From the NCBI RefSeq assembly GCF_020382885.2, contig NC_058512.1, forward strand, positions 11,124,802 to 11,188,801: DNA of 64,000 nt, given 5' to 3'. A program made the position numbers and the translations under genes. Origin of the DNA: Scatophagus argus (lineage: Eukaryota; Chordata; Actinopteri; Scatophagidae). Of this stretch, positions 1-14,192 are shown piece after piece. A model generated the notes under the pieces. It had not been told where the DNA came from. It ran no database searches and worked only from the letters and a program-made list of their open reading frames with translations. Each line of letters opens with the position of its first letter. Position 1 is the first letter of the stretch.

Positions 1-606
1 AGACACTCTGTCTTCCTCTCGCTCTTCCTCGATCAGCAAACACTCATCTCACTGATTATTTCTAACACAATCTCTGTTATGCCGTCTCAACTACCTCACG
101 TTATTTTTGTCTTTCTCCCTATCTCTGACTGCCTTCTTTTTTGCTTTCACTACTCTTCCCCCTCTCTCTCTCTCTGTGTAATTTTACCTCACTGCCATCA
201 CCTCTGTTCTCACTTCTCTCCCTCCCTCCCTCCTCTTTTCCTCTCCCTAACCCCCCATCTCTCCCACCCCTCCTCTCACGGTGTGGCAGTTCCTGTTGCT
301 CTTGTTTTCACTTCCTCAGTAGTCTGGTGCGTGGGAACCAGTGTTTCTGCTGTATTAGTGTCTATGACTGAGCATGTGTACATCTACAAGCGAGTCTGTG
401 TGCTTTTAACCGCTGTTTGTGTGTAAAGAGCTGCTGAGGTGACTGGTGTGTGTGTATATTGTGGTGTCAATATTTGTTTGTGAATTTACAAGCATGTGTA
501 TCACTGTATTTTTTTTATTTTGTTTTGTTGGCTTCATGTCTACCTCTCAATATATCTCTGTCATCTTAACTTGTCTACAAAAGGCCAGTAAGGGACAGCA
601 ATGGAA

Positions 607-637
607 GAGTGTGTGTATGTGTGTGTGTGTGTGTGTA
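607..637. repeat. TG dinucleotide microsatellite
   Basis: Alternating TG run with a TATG interruption near its 5' end. It is simple sequence with no coding content. Confidence 0.9.
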
Positions 638-982
638 AAGTATAGACACAGCAGGCATAAGTGGTAAGGATAGGACATAGCTGAATAAGGAAAACTGTAA
701 TGGACCAATGGCCAACTCCACCCTCTTACCCAACCCCTTGCAGGAATCAACATGTGTGTCAGCCTCTTCTTGACAAAGTTAAATTTATCTTTTGAAATAA
801 ATTAAGAAATTTTATTTTTATTCTACAAATGTACAAATGTGAATAAACTATAAATAAATATTTATCACTTGAAAATAAATGTATTATATATGCTTATTCC
901 AGTACGATCAATATTCAAAACACATCCACTGTATGCTTACATCCTGTAGCTCTTGCTTGTGGCAGAGGGGAGTGACAAACAG

Positions 983-1090
983 GGCTGCGTATTGGCAAGA
1001 ATCTGGTGATATATTAAGTATCATGATACAGGGATTATTATTGAGTATATTGTGATAGCCTATATTGTGATACTGTACACCAGGCCATGT
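983..1090. repeat. Decayed hAT-type repeat (probable)
   Basis: The block begins CAGGGCTGCGTATTGG and continues with several 'GATATATT', 'TATTGTGATA' words. This matches my memory of the non-autonomous hAT repeats common in fish, which start CAGGGCTGC and carry repeated 'ATTGCGATAT' words. No intact second terminus or target duplication is visible, so the assignment is tentative. Confidence 0.35.
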
Positions 1091-2944
1091 ACTGTTTCTT
1101 ACGTCTGTGTTCTTTGTGTTTACACTAGTGATATGTGCTTCTTCCTGTCTCAGCTGATGTTATTATGTTGGGTATTTGGACAACAATGTTGTGCCTTGGT
1201 CACACTACACCACTTTCAAAGTCGTCAGATTGCTGCATTGTTCACACTACACAATGTTCTGTTTTTGTGATTGTGAATCTTAAAATCTTTGTGGTTTGCA
1301 CACTATACCTGTGGTCACACATTACAAGAAATTTCACCAGGAGGAACCCCCAGCCATCTGTCTGATCTCCAAACTACATTCTGCCACTGAAACGTGCAAA
1401 TAATGAAACAGGGAAGTGTACCATGAAAAAACCCTTTGAATGATAATTTTAAAAAACTTTTTACCTTCTTATCTCTTTTTATCCGCTGCCTTATTGTACA
1501 AGTACGTATGCCATCGAGGAAACACATTACATTTCCTTCTTGGGATCTCGATGGTGGACACATTCCTATGCCACTAAAATGCCTATTGATGCACAGAGAC
1601 AAACTTTAACCCTTTTCCTGCATAAATCTTTACACATATGCAAGCAAGCCTGTGGCTAATCACTTCTTCTCTATCTTTTTATTACTTTTTTTTCATTACA
1701 TTCACCATGAGGGAGAAACAAAAAGAAACAAAGAGAGAGAAACTAACACATCCATTGCTAATCAGAGAGCTTTCACAATCAGATAACAAAGGGGGTTAAC
1801 TTCGCCTGGGTGGGCCACAGAGAAGCCCAGCCCCCCCTTTCATTCACACACACACACACACACAAGTATTAACTAGTATTTAAATATTTCAGTAAAATGT
1901 TTCACTTTTCATGCAGTACTGAAATGTGTATCAAGTTTTCTAGCCCGCATGCTTGAGGTAAGATGCTTCAATACACTCATTTATTGCAAAGGCGGGTCCT
2001 GTCTTCTTTTTCTTTTTAAAAAAAGATTTCAAGTTCGACTGAGGGGGGAGAGAGATATGCTCTGGTTGAGGTTGTAAAAGATCACCCACATGCTGGGACA
2101 AAAGTTTTCTCAGGTTTGCTGGCTAAGCTGATGGCAAAGATGGAAGGCAGACCTGCTTTTAGTGGTATTTAACACTTAAGTCACACATGCCTTTCCTTTA
2201 GCCATAATATATCAAAATGACTGCTGAAAGGAAAGATAGGTGGATGACCATTTGGTCACCGGTCATTTAAGCTGGTTTTTTGCGTTCAAGTGTGAATGTG
2301 TGTGTGTTTGTGTTGTCATTGCATCATAAAGTCTGGAGGTAGCATGAAGGTGGTCCAAGGTTTTTACATTTTGGGTCTGAGACAAATGCACCCGGTGGTG
2401 TATCTGAACACATTTAGGGCCCCCTACTAAGAACAGGACAGAACACCCACGTTTAGAGACTGTCCTGGAGAAGACATCCCTCTCACAGACACACAAACAT
2501 CGTAGCACACACAGGATTCCCTAAACAGCCACCCACTGAGATATCTGCAGGAGGTCAGGTACCATAAATCTGACAATGACTGGCAACAACAAACTGACTA
2601 ACAAATAGGTTCAGGTTCCACAAACATGATTAGCGAGGAATTATGTAGGATAATGCAGTGCGTGGCACCTTTATGTGAATCCATGTGTAAGTACGCAGTG
2701 TGTCTGTAACTGTGGAAAAATATGATACTGAAAGGTGGAAAGGAGGAAAGCACCCATTCAAACATATTCAGTTTCTCTATCAGGTTCAACTTATTTCTAT
2801 CCTGGTTCCCTGCTTAAATTACATCCCAACTGCCACCACATGGTGAAAAATGTCTTTCTCAGAATACCTAATGTTTAGTTCTTTCCACTGAAACATTTAT
2901 TTCTGATTCCTTTCATTTCTCTTTTCTCCCATTTTCCAACACCT

Positions 2945-3150
2945 GTACAAGTCCAGGTTGTGGTGGCAGCCCAGACATCCTTCTCCTCAGCCACACCCAC
3001 CAGCTCCCTCTGGGGTCCCAGAGCCATTCCTAAGCCATATGGGATATGCATATCCATTTCAGTGTCTCCTGGGTCAGCCCCAGGGTCTGGACACCTCCAC
3101 AGGGAGGCCACCCCAGGGGAGATGCTGATTAAATACCTTAACAGTCTCAA
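2945..3150 (-). mobile_element. 3' remnant of a fish non-LTR retrotransposon (LINE)
   Basis: Read on the minus strand, the DNA matches the widespread fish reverse-transcriptase tail. It starts as 'CATCTCCCCTGGGGTGGCCTC', passes 'GGCTGACCCAGGAGACACTG' and 'CCATATGGCTTAGGAATGGC', and ends 'GAGGAGAAGGATGTCTGGGC'. The family's peptide (pattern S-x-L-A-W-E-R-L-G, then E-E-L, then G-E-x-D-V-W) is recognisable as GLGMALG ... RELVGVAEEKDVWAA. The copy has frameshifts and drops out of similarity after about 200 bp, so it is a dead 5'-truncated fragment. The family is judged from memory; the clade is not assigned. Confidence 0.7.
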
Positions 3151-3304
3151 CTGGCCACCAAACTCAAGGTCATTCCAAATGTCAGACTTCCTTGTCTTTG
3201 AGTGAAGGTGAACCCACTTTGGTTGCCATTATCTAAAGTCTCATTCTTGGGATCAATCCAGTACAATCACATTACCAGTCAAGATGTCAATCTTTCACTC
3301 ATGA

Positions 3305-3378
3305 ACAGGGCTGTCAAAATTGACCAAAAGTCACATCTGATTATTCCTTATAAAATACATGCATTCCTTGACAGCCCT
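3305..3378. mobile_element. Short hAT-like MITE with target-site duplication
   Basis: A 74-bp element is bounded by inverted ends: AGGGCTGTCAA on the left and TTGACAGCCCT on the right, 11 bp and perfect. It is flanked by ACTCATGA (3297-3304) and ACTCATGT (3379-3386), an 8-bp direct repeat with one mismatch. Eight-bp duplications and CAGGG-type ends are typical of hAT transposons. The interior is A/T-rich with no coding capacity, so this is a non-autonomous copy. Confidence 0.65.
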
Positions 3379-3609
3379 ACTCATGTACAAGATCATCTAC
3401 GATCAGCATTTAAATCTTTCACTCACCCTCTTCCTTCCTCCTAATTTGTCTGTTTGTTTTATCTCAGATGTCAGTTGGCAAACTTAAGACTGCCTGTGAT
3501 CATTGTACTTATTCCTCTTGTGTATACAGATAATCATGAACGCTGTTTTAGTAAGCAGAACATGACAGAACTTGGCCAAGCTGAAGTTACACACAGTTCA
3601 TTTACTTAC

Positions 3610-6600
3610 TTGGCAGCGGCTGAATACATCATTGGGAGTGGGCTGGATGTTGAAGTGTCTGAGGACTCGAACCGCCTGGTCCCTGGCTTTCTCTGTACAG
3701 TCGAGGGACAGGCAGCGACCCTCACCTACTTGGGAGCGTAACTATACGGGGAGAAAGAGACAGCATATGTAAACGCAAACACACATGATATGCACCACAA
3801 GTTTATAGATTTGAGATTTGTTCATGAGTTCCCACTAGTAGCTACTTACAGTCTGGAATGGTTGTCCACAGGTGAGTATGACACGGCCTTCAGCTTGTGC
3901 TAACTGACATACAGCAAACACAAAACAAAAACACATAAACGCAGTAATGCTACAATTGATAATCCAAAATACAAATTTGTTTTACTTAGTTTCTTCTCTT
4001 CAACTTGGGACGCTAACTAACCTTTGCAGCTACTCTGTGATCGTCAGTATTCTCCAACATGATCACATCGACTCCTAAACAGCGCAGGTACCTCCCAAGT
4101 CCCTGCAGCATGTTGTCACACACCACCCGCAACTGCTGTGGGGGCAGAGGGGGGGTGTCTTCTGAGGGCTTCCCACCACACAGGAGGTCTTTTTCTGTGT
4201 CAGAGCAAGGGGGTCTGACCCTTTGAGCCCCCTGACATTCCTAAATGGACAGAGACAATAATGTGAAACTTAACTGATCCCCACATGGGGATTCTTTTCA
4301 TTTGCACCACAGTACATGGAGGTCAAAGCACAGGGTGAGCTATACGACTGCACCACTGGAGCTGATGGGAACCGTTGAAGTGTATCGGTCAAATATGCCT
4401 TATCCTTCCAAGCAGGGTGGATGCTCAAACTCAGGTTCTTCAGTTAGATTTTTCTTGGAAGTTCAAAGAGGATTGTTCAGTGTAACAGCACAATAGTTAA
4501 TAAAAATAGAAAATGTCAAACACATCATCAGAGATCACCCTGTCAGTGTTCTTCTGACTGAATCTTCTGAAGACAAGCAGAAAAAGGCTGAAATTTGCTA
4601 TGTTCTTCCTCATGCTCGTTGTTTATTCCAAACAAAGTGTCAGGAGAATGTGCAGAAATGTGTTTTAATGAAGTGAAGCAACAGTTTGTAGGCCTGAGAG
4701 GATAATGCAAACATGAAGTTGTCAAGGTCAGAGTCAAGGGCAGGTCAAGTACTAAATGGATCTTAGCTTCTATAGTTATTTTTGTATTTATGAGATTTTC
4801 AGTTCTTGATTTCAAGCAAAAGTAAAAGGAACACAAAAGGAAAAGTTTTCCTGAATTACATAATTTAGAAGCTTAGAAATTTGGGATTTTCATTCACTTA
4901 TCTTCACATCCTTAACCTCACAGCATACATCCACCTCATAAAAATGATTCAAAACTATCAGCAACTTTAAACAATGGGGAAGGTAAATTGAAGCCTGACC
5001 TCTTCACCATGGTTCTGTTTCATCTGCGCAGCCTGTTTCTCCTTCTGCTTCTTTTCTCCACTCTTCTCTGATTGGCTTAAAGAGATGCTGTGCAGGTCAG
5101 CCGGTAGCCCAAAGCACTCTGGGTTGCTGGAGAGGACGGAGTACACCTCCAGCAAACAACAGGCATCTGCCACTAGAAGGAGAAACAAGAAGAAACTATG
5201 TATTTGTTTGCAATTCATCAGGGAATAACAAAATAATCTTTGATGCTCCATAGTGAAACAAACAGCGGCCATCTGTTTCCCTGTCATTGTCTGCCTGTGC
5301 ATCCAAATACGTTACCTGCATATCTAATTTGGCTGATGCGCAGTGGCCGTTTCTCCCAGTTGGACATCTGCTCTGCCTTGTCCAGGGGCTTTCCCAAGAC
5401 CTGTTGTACCAGCAGACTGAGGCCTTTCTCGGCAGAGTCCTCTCCTACCAGCACCTCTTTTGGTCCATTTTGAGTCCTCTTGACATGACTACGCTGGATC
5501 TGTAAAAAGCAGTACAGAAATTCAAGTTAGGATTAAATGCTATGGTCTGTGGTTGAATATTTCTCCACTAAAAACTCAATGTCTGTGATTAAAGCCACTC
5601 TGTTTGCTTTAAAATACATAAAATTTGTGACCAGGCAAGGCTCCAAGCAATACATGTTTGAGCTTTCCATCTTATAACCTTAACACCTTCTGTCAACTAA
5701 ATATTCCTGGTGATTTTCAAAAACATTTCTCAGGTTCCTCACATCCTGCAACATGCAGCCTACTCCAGCAGATGGTGAAGCAACCTCATCAGATACAGAC
5801 CCATGCTGCCGTTCCTACATTCCTATCCACTGTGAGCTCAGCTACATACATCTCAGGAGGACGACTGTGCTACAGCTGCAGTTTGTACCTGAGTTATGAC
5901 CATGAAACCAAACACAGACAAGAGAAGTGCTGACTATACTGATAAATGTTACAATCCTCTCCTGTAGCCCTGGCTGAATGGAGTACAGCAGAGAAGTGGC
6001 AATGCCAACACTGATGCTTGCTGAGCTCGACCAGACAGCCTTCTCAGTTCCAGCAGCACATACACACACTCACACATACATTTATAAACACACTCTGCAG
6101 TTACAAACTACTACATGTTTATACTGAATGTTAAATTGAAAATAAAGGAAATAAAGACAATTCCCAAGCACTAGTTTTTGCTGTGTGTGATGAATTTAAT
6201 AAAACATTACTTACACCACTTTTGATTAAGGTAGCATGATGCTCACGTACAGTATTTTCTAGTGCTGCTATAACTGAAGAATTTAATCTAGAAGTAATTC
6301 ATCTGAAGTTATATGAATGACATGTGATAATGTTACCTTCTGATGTACATTAAGAAGATCAAGCATCCCCTCCATCTTCAATGGCTCCTCTAAAAACTGC
6401 TGCCAGGTGGCCAAAACACATTTGAGATCCCCTGACATACCATAACCTGAATAGGAACAAAGTAGAAATGTTAGAAATAGAAGTATGGATAGAAAAACCC
6501 TGGATGAATTGTATTTTATTTTGTCAAGTTTGTTTCTTACCCAGTTTAAGAACATCTTTCATAGAGAACAAGCTCCTGATGAAATTAACAGTATCTGGGT

Positions 6601-7685
6601 GTTGACAGAATCCGCTTGCACAGAGGTCTAATAAGAATACCTGGTCAAAAACTGCAAGCTGTATCAGAGCAACTTTCTGAGTTGCAATACAGCCAAATGT
6701 AGGCGGCCACTCCATGTCAAGTCCTACTACACTACCATCCTAAGAAAGAAGCAAACAGAAAATGATTCGTCATAAATACTTCCAGCAGTAACCCCATTTG
6801 CCTATTAATCTTATGTACAAGTTTTCATTACAAGACTGCTCTCAAATAGAGACGGAAAACATCCTCTATACCTTCAGCACAATGTTTTGACATAACTGGA
6901 GGGCTTCCGGTGTGTCCACAAAGTGAACCTTGTCTCTGGTGAGTGGCACCTGGTAGAACTTCTCACAGTGAGACTGAGATGGTATCCACTCCTCAGTTTC
7001 TGCTGAATTACTCAGTTGTATCTGTCTGAGCAGAGGCAAGAAATGTGCATGAGCGTGCACATCAAAAGGAGACAAAAGAGGGCGGGGAAAAAAAAAATAA
7101 AAACACAAAACGGGCAAATGCAGAATGAGAGAGGACAGATAACCTTAGACATACAGGAGAAACAGATATGTTCCATCTTCCATCATTAGAGGGCAAAATG
7201 GGTCATCAGCAAAGTAATTTTGTTTCAAACTCTAATAACGGCTTTAATCCACACGAATATTTTAGCGTCACAGTCACAATCCAGGTTAATAGTCAAAAAG
7301 ATAACTAGATAAAAGATAACTCCAATTGTTTGTTAATAAAACAGCATTGAACTGAACTGAGATTGGAACTATTCCTGTCCTCAGCCTGTGCATTTCGCAA
7401 TTTTCACCACAGGATATGATAATGTGTCACTCACCTCAAATGAGGTGGTAGACTCTGCTGCGTTTCCCACACCCCACTCGGAAGTCGATATCTATGGATG
7501 TTGTATCTCAGTGACCACTGAGCAGCTTTCCGAAGACCACAGTGCTTCACCAGCATCTGCACCAACTGGATCTGTAGCTCAAGGTCATCTGCCACTACAT
7601 ACTATACATACATGATGCACACAAAAATCACACATCTATCTATCTATCTATCTATCTATCTATATAGATATAGATATACACACAC

Positions 7686-7739
<54 letters not shown>

Positions 7740-10700
7740 CTGTATATATACATACCTGTACATGGTCACACCAGTTCTGCTCTGTCATGCTTTTCTAAAA
7801 GAAAATAGAGGGTGAAATACGGGAAAAAAAATCACAATGTGTATAATTAATGAATTCTGTAAATGGGCAACCTGGCTCTGATATTGCCTTTTCCATATTG
7901 TGGTGTTTCTAAATAAACCACGATTGCCATTAGTCTAAATTTTCACTCTTTCCAGCAGTTCTTTCAACATGGATTCACGTAATTTCCCGATGGTTCCCAA
8001 AAGTCCTTGCTCCAGATGTTGATCAACTGCCATCAATATCTAAAACCTGGACCTCTGACTGCTCATGTTTTCAGAAACTGAATCTATCTCTCATTCTAAA
8101 ATCAACCAAGATTCCTCTGAGGGTCATTACTGGCTTTTATTGGCTAAAAAGAATTTCAACAATTTTGACAGTGATTTAAGTTGACATAAAGAATGTGTAA
8201 CCAAAACAGGAATATTAGCAGAAAAACATGACATTTTGAATAAACATTTCCAAGATACGATTAAGTCCTGAAGACACAGGGGGGTGTACATACTTCTTTT
8301 ACATGCTTCCTTTCTTTTTTATGTGATGAAACCACATTAAACTAATAAAAATAAACAACTGTACTGTTGTAATTGAGTTAAAAAAAACTGCATGTATCAA
8401 TGAAAAAATCCAACATATTTAATTTTAAAAAGGTGTTGTAGTTAAACAATTTGAGCAAAAATCCATAGGTTGTACATATGTCGTATATACATACTACGAT
8501 TATTCCCATTAGTTCGTACCACCTAAAACAAATGCCACTGATCAGCCTCAATACCTGGTATATTTCATGATGTTTGAGTAAAACAAAAAAACCTGCAGCA
8601 TCTTTTACCTCCACAAATCTTGCGTACATGAGGAAACGCAAAGAGTCCAATCTCCTTTTGTGCAGCGCATTGGGACACAGTCCTAAAAAGATGAGGTCAC
8701 AATCATTTCTGCCTGATGAGCATACCCATACATGATCAACTTCACATGTGTTTCCGTCACACACCTTGGTCAATGTTGAATTTCTCCACGAGCCTGAAGA
8801 CTTGCTTGGTGAGCATTTTGGGCTGGATCTGGTCCATGCACTGTCTGGACAGAGAGAGGTGAGGGAACCGCCTGTGGAAACACAAGCAGACACAACCATA
8901 TGAGTTCATATAGCAGTGCACCAACACACACATGTTCCATTATGTTTTCCCATGCTCCATACCTCCTTACGTCGTTCACATTGAAGCTGGGATGGCACCA
9001 CGAGTCTAGCAGAGTCACCAGTTGTTTCTCTAGATCACTGTGGTCTGTGACAAAGGACTCTGCCAACTGAAACTTATTCTGCAAGATTAGCGGTATACAC
9101 ATCTGTAGGAGAAGATTGGAGACGACAATTATTAAAGTTGGGAAGACATTTTAGAGAGGCCATTTTGAAAATTTTAGATCTTAAGCACACTAATACAGTA
9201 TAATAGCTGCTCATGACACATCATGTCTCACCTCCTCCATATTCAGTTCTTTTTGTAACTGCAGCTTTGTGCTGATCACTGCTGCCTGTAAAAAACACAA
9301 AGTGAAAAATCTAATTTTGTAAATGTTTTATTTTTTTTTGTAAAAGTAAATATTTTGTTTCAGCATTCATTCACTTTGGCTACCCAATAAATGAGGCACA
9401 CACCTCTTTGTAGCAGTTAAGAGACTGCAACCTCATAATGTGCAGTCGAAGTACGGCCAGATCCAGGGACTTGAGCTGGTAGATGTTCATGAGACTATCT
9501 ACAAAGCTAGCCTGGGCGTCCGTTAACAAACCCAGAGCCCGCTGTTGGAGCGCCATTGCTTGTTGCTCTGAGAGTGAGTTCAGGGTCACCTGGTGGAGGG
9601 ACATTAATAATGAAAGGAGGAATGAAAACAAGAATGGCCCATAAAGCAATAACCGCTGGAACTAATGGAAGTAATCCCACTTGCGATGGTAGTGGTAACA
9701 TGCGGCTCTGCAGGTGGGTCAGCAGGAGGTCAGTGATTAAAAAAAAATGTACCGTACACAGGAATGCAAGATGCAAGGCCCTTTATGCGCTGGTATCTTA
9801 ACATGTCGCCATGGTGTTTGACAAAACACCTGTAAATATGACTCAGGCAATGTGACAACTTAACACCTAGTTGCATTTATCAAATATATATACATGTATT
9901 ATAGGGTAGGATGCATGTCTTCTGCCAGCTTACAAAGATGGCTCTTCAACTGTTTTAACATATAAGCCAAGTCATTACAGCATGCACAAATGAACTGATT
10001 CATTCTTTAAGCTGTTAAAAAAATGCAAACGTAAAACTCATTGTCAGCAGGTGGCACAAACAGAAAAAAAACTGCGACTCTGCAATACATTTCTTTGGTT
10101 TAAAAAGGTTTGTTTGAAACTTGTCAACCTGCGGATGTTCCTTTAACCATGTCTGGAATTCCATGAGGATGTGATGGCCGAGGGTGTGGCTCCGACCCTT
10201 CTGTTTGCCTGGACAGCTCTCCAGGATTGTTAGCAAGGCCTCCAGAGGCTCGGAAAGCTTTGAAAATCCCTGGAGGGCTGCCAAACGTAGCTGTGGGGAA
10301 GGGGAGGGAGTGGTGTGAATTAAAACCAAAATTGTAAAGAGAGAGATAAGACAAATGTATGAAACATTACAGCTTATCTTTTTTTTAATATATTCAATCC
10401 TATTTTTGAGTAGATTTATACAAATCAGGACCTAGTGTGTGTCATTCTTATTATACCCACACGGTATTCATTGACATAATCTCAGTTAGTTTGTAACTAA
10501 AATGGGAACTATTCAATTATATTGTAGAAACCTGTAATCAGGTCATGAATTTTTAGAAAATCCAAACCAAAGTAGCCGGTCAAGACAAACAGCTAATCTC
10601 CCTGCCTAACACCAGCAGAAACATGAACCTGTGACACATTTTAGATCTCTCAACTAAAGAATGCAAACTCCGGCATTAGAAACTTCCTACACAGAGAATG

Positions 10701-10855
10701 AAAATAATATCTGTGTGAGAAAATACTTTGCGCTGTGTCTTAATTTGCAAAACAGATGTCATCCACTCAATATCCTCCTCACACAGATCTCAAGTTCATT
10801 CAGTGCAACACAAATTCCTTCCTTCCTACAGACAGACACTCTGGTTTCCTCATTA

Positions 10856-10893
<38 letters not shown>

Positions 10894-13800
10894 TGGTAAG
10901 TGTCATTTAAACATGCTGGTATCCAATCTCTCTCTCGTCTTCCTTCCTGTGCAAGTGCTTCTTGCAGACACACAAATACTCTATCTCTCTACCACTGTAA
11001 ACACACATGCACACTTGCATGTGTGGAACTGACACATGCTGTGAAAGTGACTCTCACCGTCTGCAGATCTTTCCGGTTCCATACCTCCAAGAGTTCATCT
11101 CTCAGCACGGCAGGGTCAAGACCTTGGGGATCACACACAAACACACACACAGAGAAGAGGTGGGGTTTCACTCTGACCTTTGACCTCAGTCAACCTGTCA
11201 AGGTATCAAACCTATTTGCCTTCTTAGTTGTTTTCTTAATTAACCATATGAAACAGCCTATGGGGCCTCATTAAGAGTTCCAATTTGGAAAGATGAAACC
11301 TTAGCAAGATACAAATCCTCTAGATCTAATTCCGAAAAATAAATAAAATAGAAAAATGCAGAGGCTATGCAAATGGGTCATTTTGTCAATAATTACAATA
11401 CATTTTTTTGCTGAAGCCTCCAGGGACATTTACTTTTTCCAGTTAGCACGATAGCCTGCTTGGAAAAACATTTTTTAATCAGCTCTTCCTGGCTGTACCT
11501 GCCCTTACCTTGCTATGCAAATAGCAAGCTTGGTACAGGTTATGAAAAACATTCTGTAAACCACAAAGCTGATTTGCCCTTTCTAGTAAGTAGTGGTCAC
11601 AATAATAAAAGGTCACATTTGCTTCCAAAAAGTCTTGAAATTCCATGTTTTGTGTCCAACCTAAATCTTAGCTTATAGGTAATGTGATATACTGGAATAC
11701 ACTGGAAATATTGTTCGTTAAAACAGGCAAAGCTGAGCAGCCATAACGAGAAATATTATTTCTTTAACAGGCATAGCAAAGCAGCCATAACATCGGATTA
11801 ACAGCTGATGCTAGTTGGATAGTAGAGGAACCTGGCATTAGCTCTGCATTCCAGTCGAATCTGCAGCCAAAATACTCTAGGGACAACTCTCAGGGCATAA
11901 TTTTTTGGAAGACCACAGTGGGTAAAGAGGCCTAGAACAAAGGAGAGATGTAAGCATGCATGTGTGCTTGACGTTTTATCCATCTGCCTGTGCATGTATT
12001 CCATTGAGCCTTCTCAAAAGTACCAGCTCCTTTCTCTGTCGCTCATGCTGTGTGGGCTCCACTGTACCTGCCCCCATACCCCCCCCCCTCCCTTCCCAGG
12101 ACTAGTTTTCCTGTTCTCCTCTCCCTCCCTGCAGCAGCCTCTCTCGATTTTGTCTCGGATTTCCCCAGGAAAGGGCTATGCGGTGGTCATGGTGTAAAAA
12201 ATACAGCCTTCCTGATGCACAGCCTGGGAAAGCAGACCAAAAGACCTCTGCCTCTCTCTCTGTGTTGGCCTCTTTCTTCACTGTATTTCTGCTGGCCTGA
12301 CATGTTGCCTTTTAAACATGAGATGAAACAGGAGATTCTCATTTGGTATAGCGTTTTCATTTTAAAAAATGCCAGTTGTGTTTTCACCAGTGGTTTTTGC
12401 ATTGTTGTGTTTGTTAGTACAAATCATGCACGGTCAACATTAGTGTCAGTCACTCTCTATAATATATATTAGTTTCAGATTTTTGTAAATGCATTTACTA
12501 CCTTTCAGACAATGACTACACTGAGATAATTCCCATTTGACATGAAAAATTTATTTCCAGTTAGTTTGAAGTTGATCAAGAAACTGTTTGTACTCCACTT
12601 CAATGAATGCAATATCTGCTTTTACTAAAGCAACAAAGGCCTTTCAAACAAACCTACACTGCAGTATCTCACCATGACGCCACAGCTTTGATAGCAACAT
12701 TACAGCATACCATAGAAAACAGCAAAGCAGACTGGATATGTAGTAAATGGGTTACGACATCCAAAAAAACACAGCAACAATCCATTGAAAGGCCCTTGAA
12801 TTTCAAGCATTTGAATGGCTACAGAGTTTCCTTTGCTGTTCTGCATGGTTCTCTGCTGTTAGACACCCCACTCCAGCCCATTCATCCCACTGGTGAACAT
12901 GCGTACGTGCACAGAGACTCACACAAACACAAACAGCACAACCCACTTCACTTCACTTTGACTGTTCGTGTGAGCACAGAGGAGGATAGAGAAGGAGAGA
13001 AGGAGAGCAGAAGAGAGGAATGTGGAGCATGAAGCTTCTTTATAGTCTTGGCTTGTGGGTGAATGACAGAGCTGTAGGCTCCCCATTCACTACAACATAA
13101 TAACCTCCATCACAAATACACACGGACACCCGTACAGTACTGAACTCATTCACCCCTGACAGAGTGATTTTTTTTTTTTTATTATTTGATAATATGAAAC
13201 GTGAGAAAACACCTAATTTTACACTAAGTAGGCTTTAAAGTAATTGTATACTATCCTAACCTCCCACTCTGACAAAACAATAAAAGTCAAACTTTAATTT
13301 TGGTAAAATAAGACAGAGATTAAATCCACAGGCAGGTCTAACTGCCTGTTGCCAGGCAGCTGCCAAAATAAAAGAAACACAAAGATCAAGTGTCTAAATG
13401 GGGCATTTGGTGTCACTACAGCCACCAGAACAGCTTCAGTGTGACTTGGCAGAGGTTTTGCAAGTGGCTCAACTCCACTGGAAGGATGCCACAACATTCT
13501 TCTACAAGCACTTCTCTCCTTTTGTATTCAGCTGTAGGTGCAAGAAAAACCTTTCAACAGGTGCCATTACAAAATCCTGAAAATGAGGAGAGTACAAGCA
13601 CTTGCAGAATTTGATGCTTTTTATAGCAGTGTTTACATGTTAATTACTTCTTCAGAACTGACCCACTACAGCTTGGTTTCTATCCAAATGCAACCTGACA
13701 CATACCTACAGGCTCAACAGTGGAAAAAAAAAGAATAATGATGTTGATATCACTGTACAACCCTTGAGCTCCTTGTGTTCAGCAAATCAGCCCTTCCAAG

Positions 13801-14145
13801 AAACGTGTAAACAAAGCTACAAATCAAAGCTACAATTCACTGCGCTGTGGCAACACATTAATCTATTACAATATGGAATACCTTTAAAAAAACTGTTGTA
13901 GCTGAACAAGTGTTACAACAACTGTTAGTTCGGATTTAACATTTCATCTATCAAAAGGCCCAAGATTATTTTGATAATAAAGTTAATTTTTACCTGCTAA
14001 ATTCATTAGAATGCATGTTAATACACACACCTTAATATACACCACCATAAAAATGATATGTTGCCTGACATGAATTCAAGATTCAATTAATTGTCATTAT
14101 ACAACACAAGCCTGTGTAATGAAACTCCAGTTGTAGTTCCTGATG

Positions 14146-14192
<47 letters not shown>

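Larger units (their letters stand above)
1..2940. other. Gene-free left flank
   Basis: No coding exon could be supported here. The stretch opens with a pyrimidine-rich tract (about 155-275, CT and CCCT runs) and carries a TG microsatellite at about 607-637 and a CA run at about 1846-1864. A decayed repeat-like block lies at about 983-1090. The exd3 gene, which runs leftwards, still lacks its C-terminal codons at 3610, so this stretch may be its last intron with the final exon beyond the left edge. I looked for a minus-strand exon beginning with the expected zinc-ribbon Cys-Asn after an acceptor and found none. Confidence 0.5.

Noticed and set aside
1315-1602. 95-codon minus-strand ORF that might be a transposase piece
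   Set aside because: No recognisable transposase motif in any frame, and a low-complexity lysine-rich middle.
2960-3205. Plus-strand 81-codon ORF
   Set aside because: It is the antisense of a decayed LINE fragment.
7630-7745. Regular repeats as a CRISPR-like array
   Set aside because: Plain microsatellite in a vertebrate intron, with no spacers.
8060-8310. Possible Tc1/mariner end (GGGGGGTGTACATACTTCT)
   Set aside because: Only one terminus-like word; no inverted partner or TA duplication could be located.
11798-12004. Minus-strand ORF with an exon-like stretch inside exd3
   Set aside because: Its donor leaves two bases, which would create an immediate stop in the next exd3 exon. The 14353-14380 exon fits the phase exactly.
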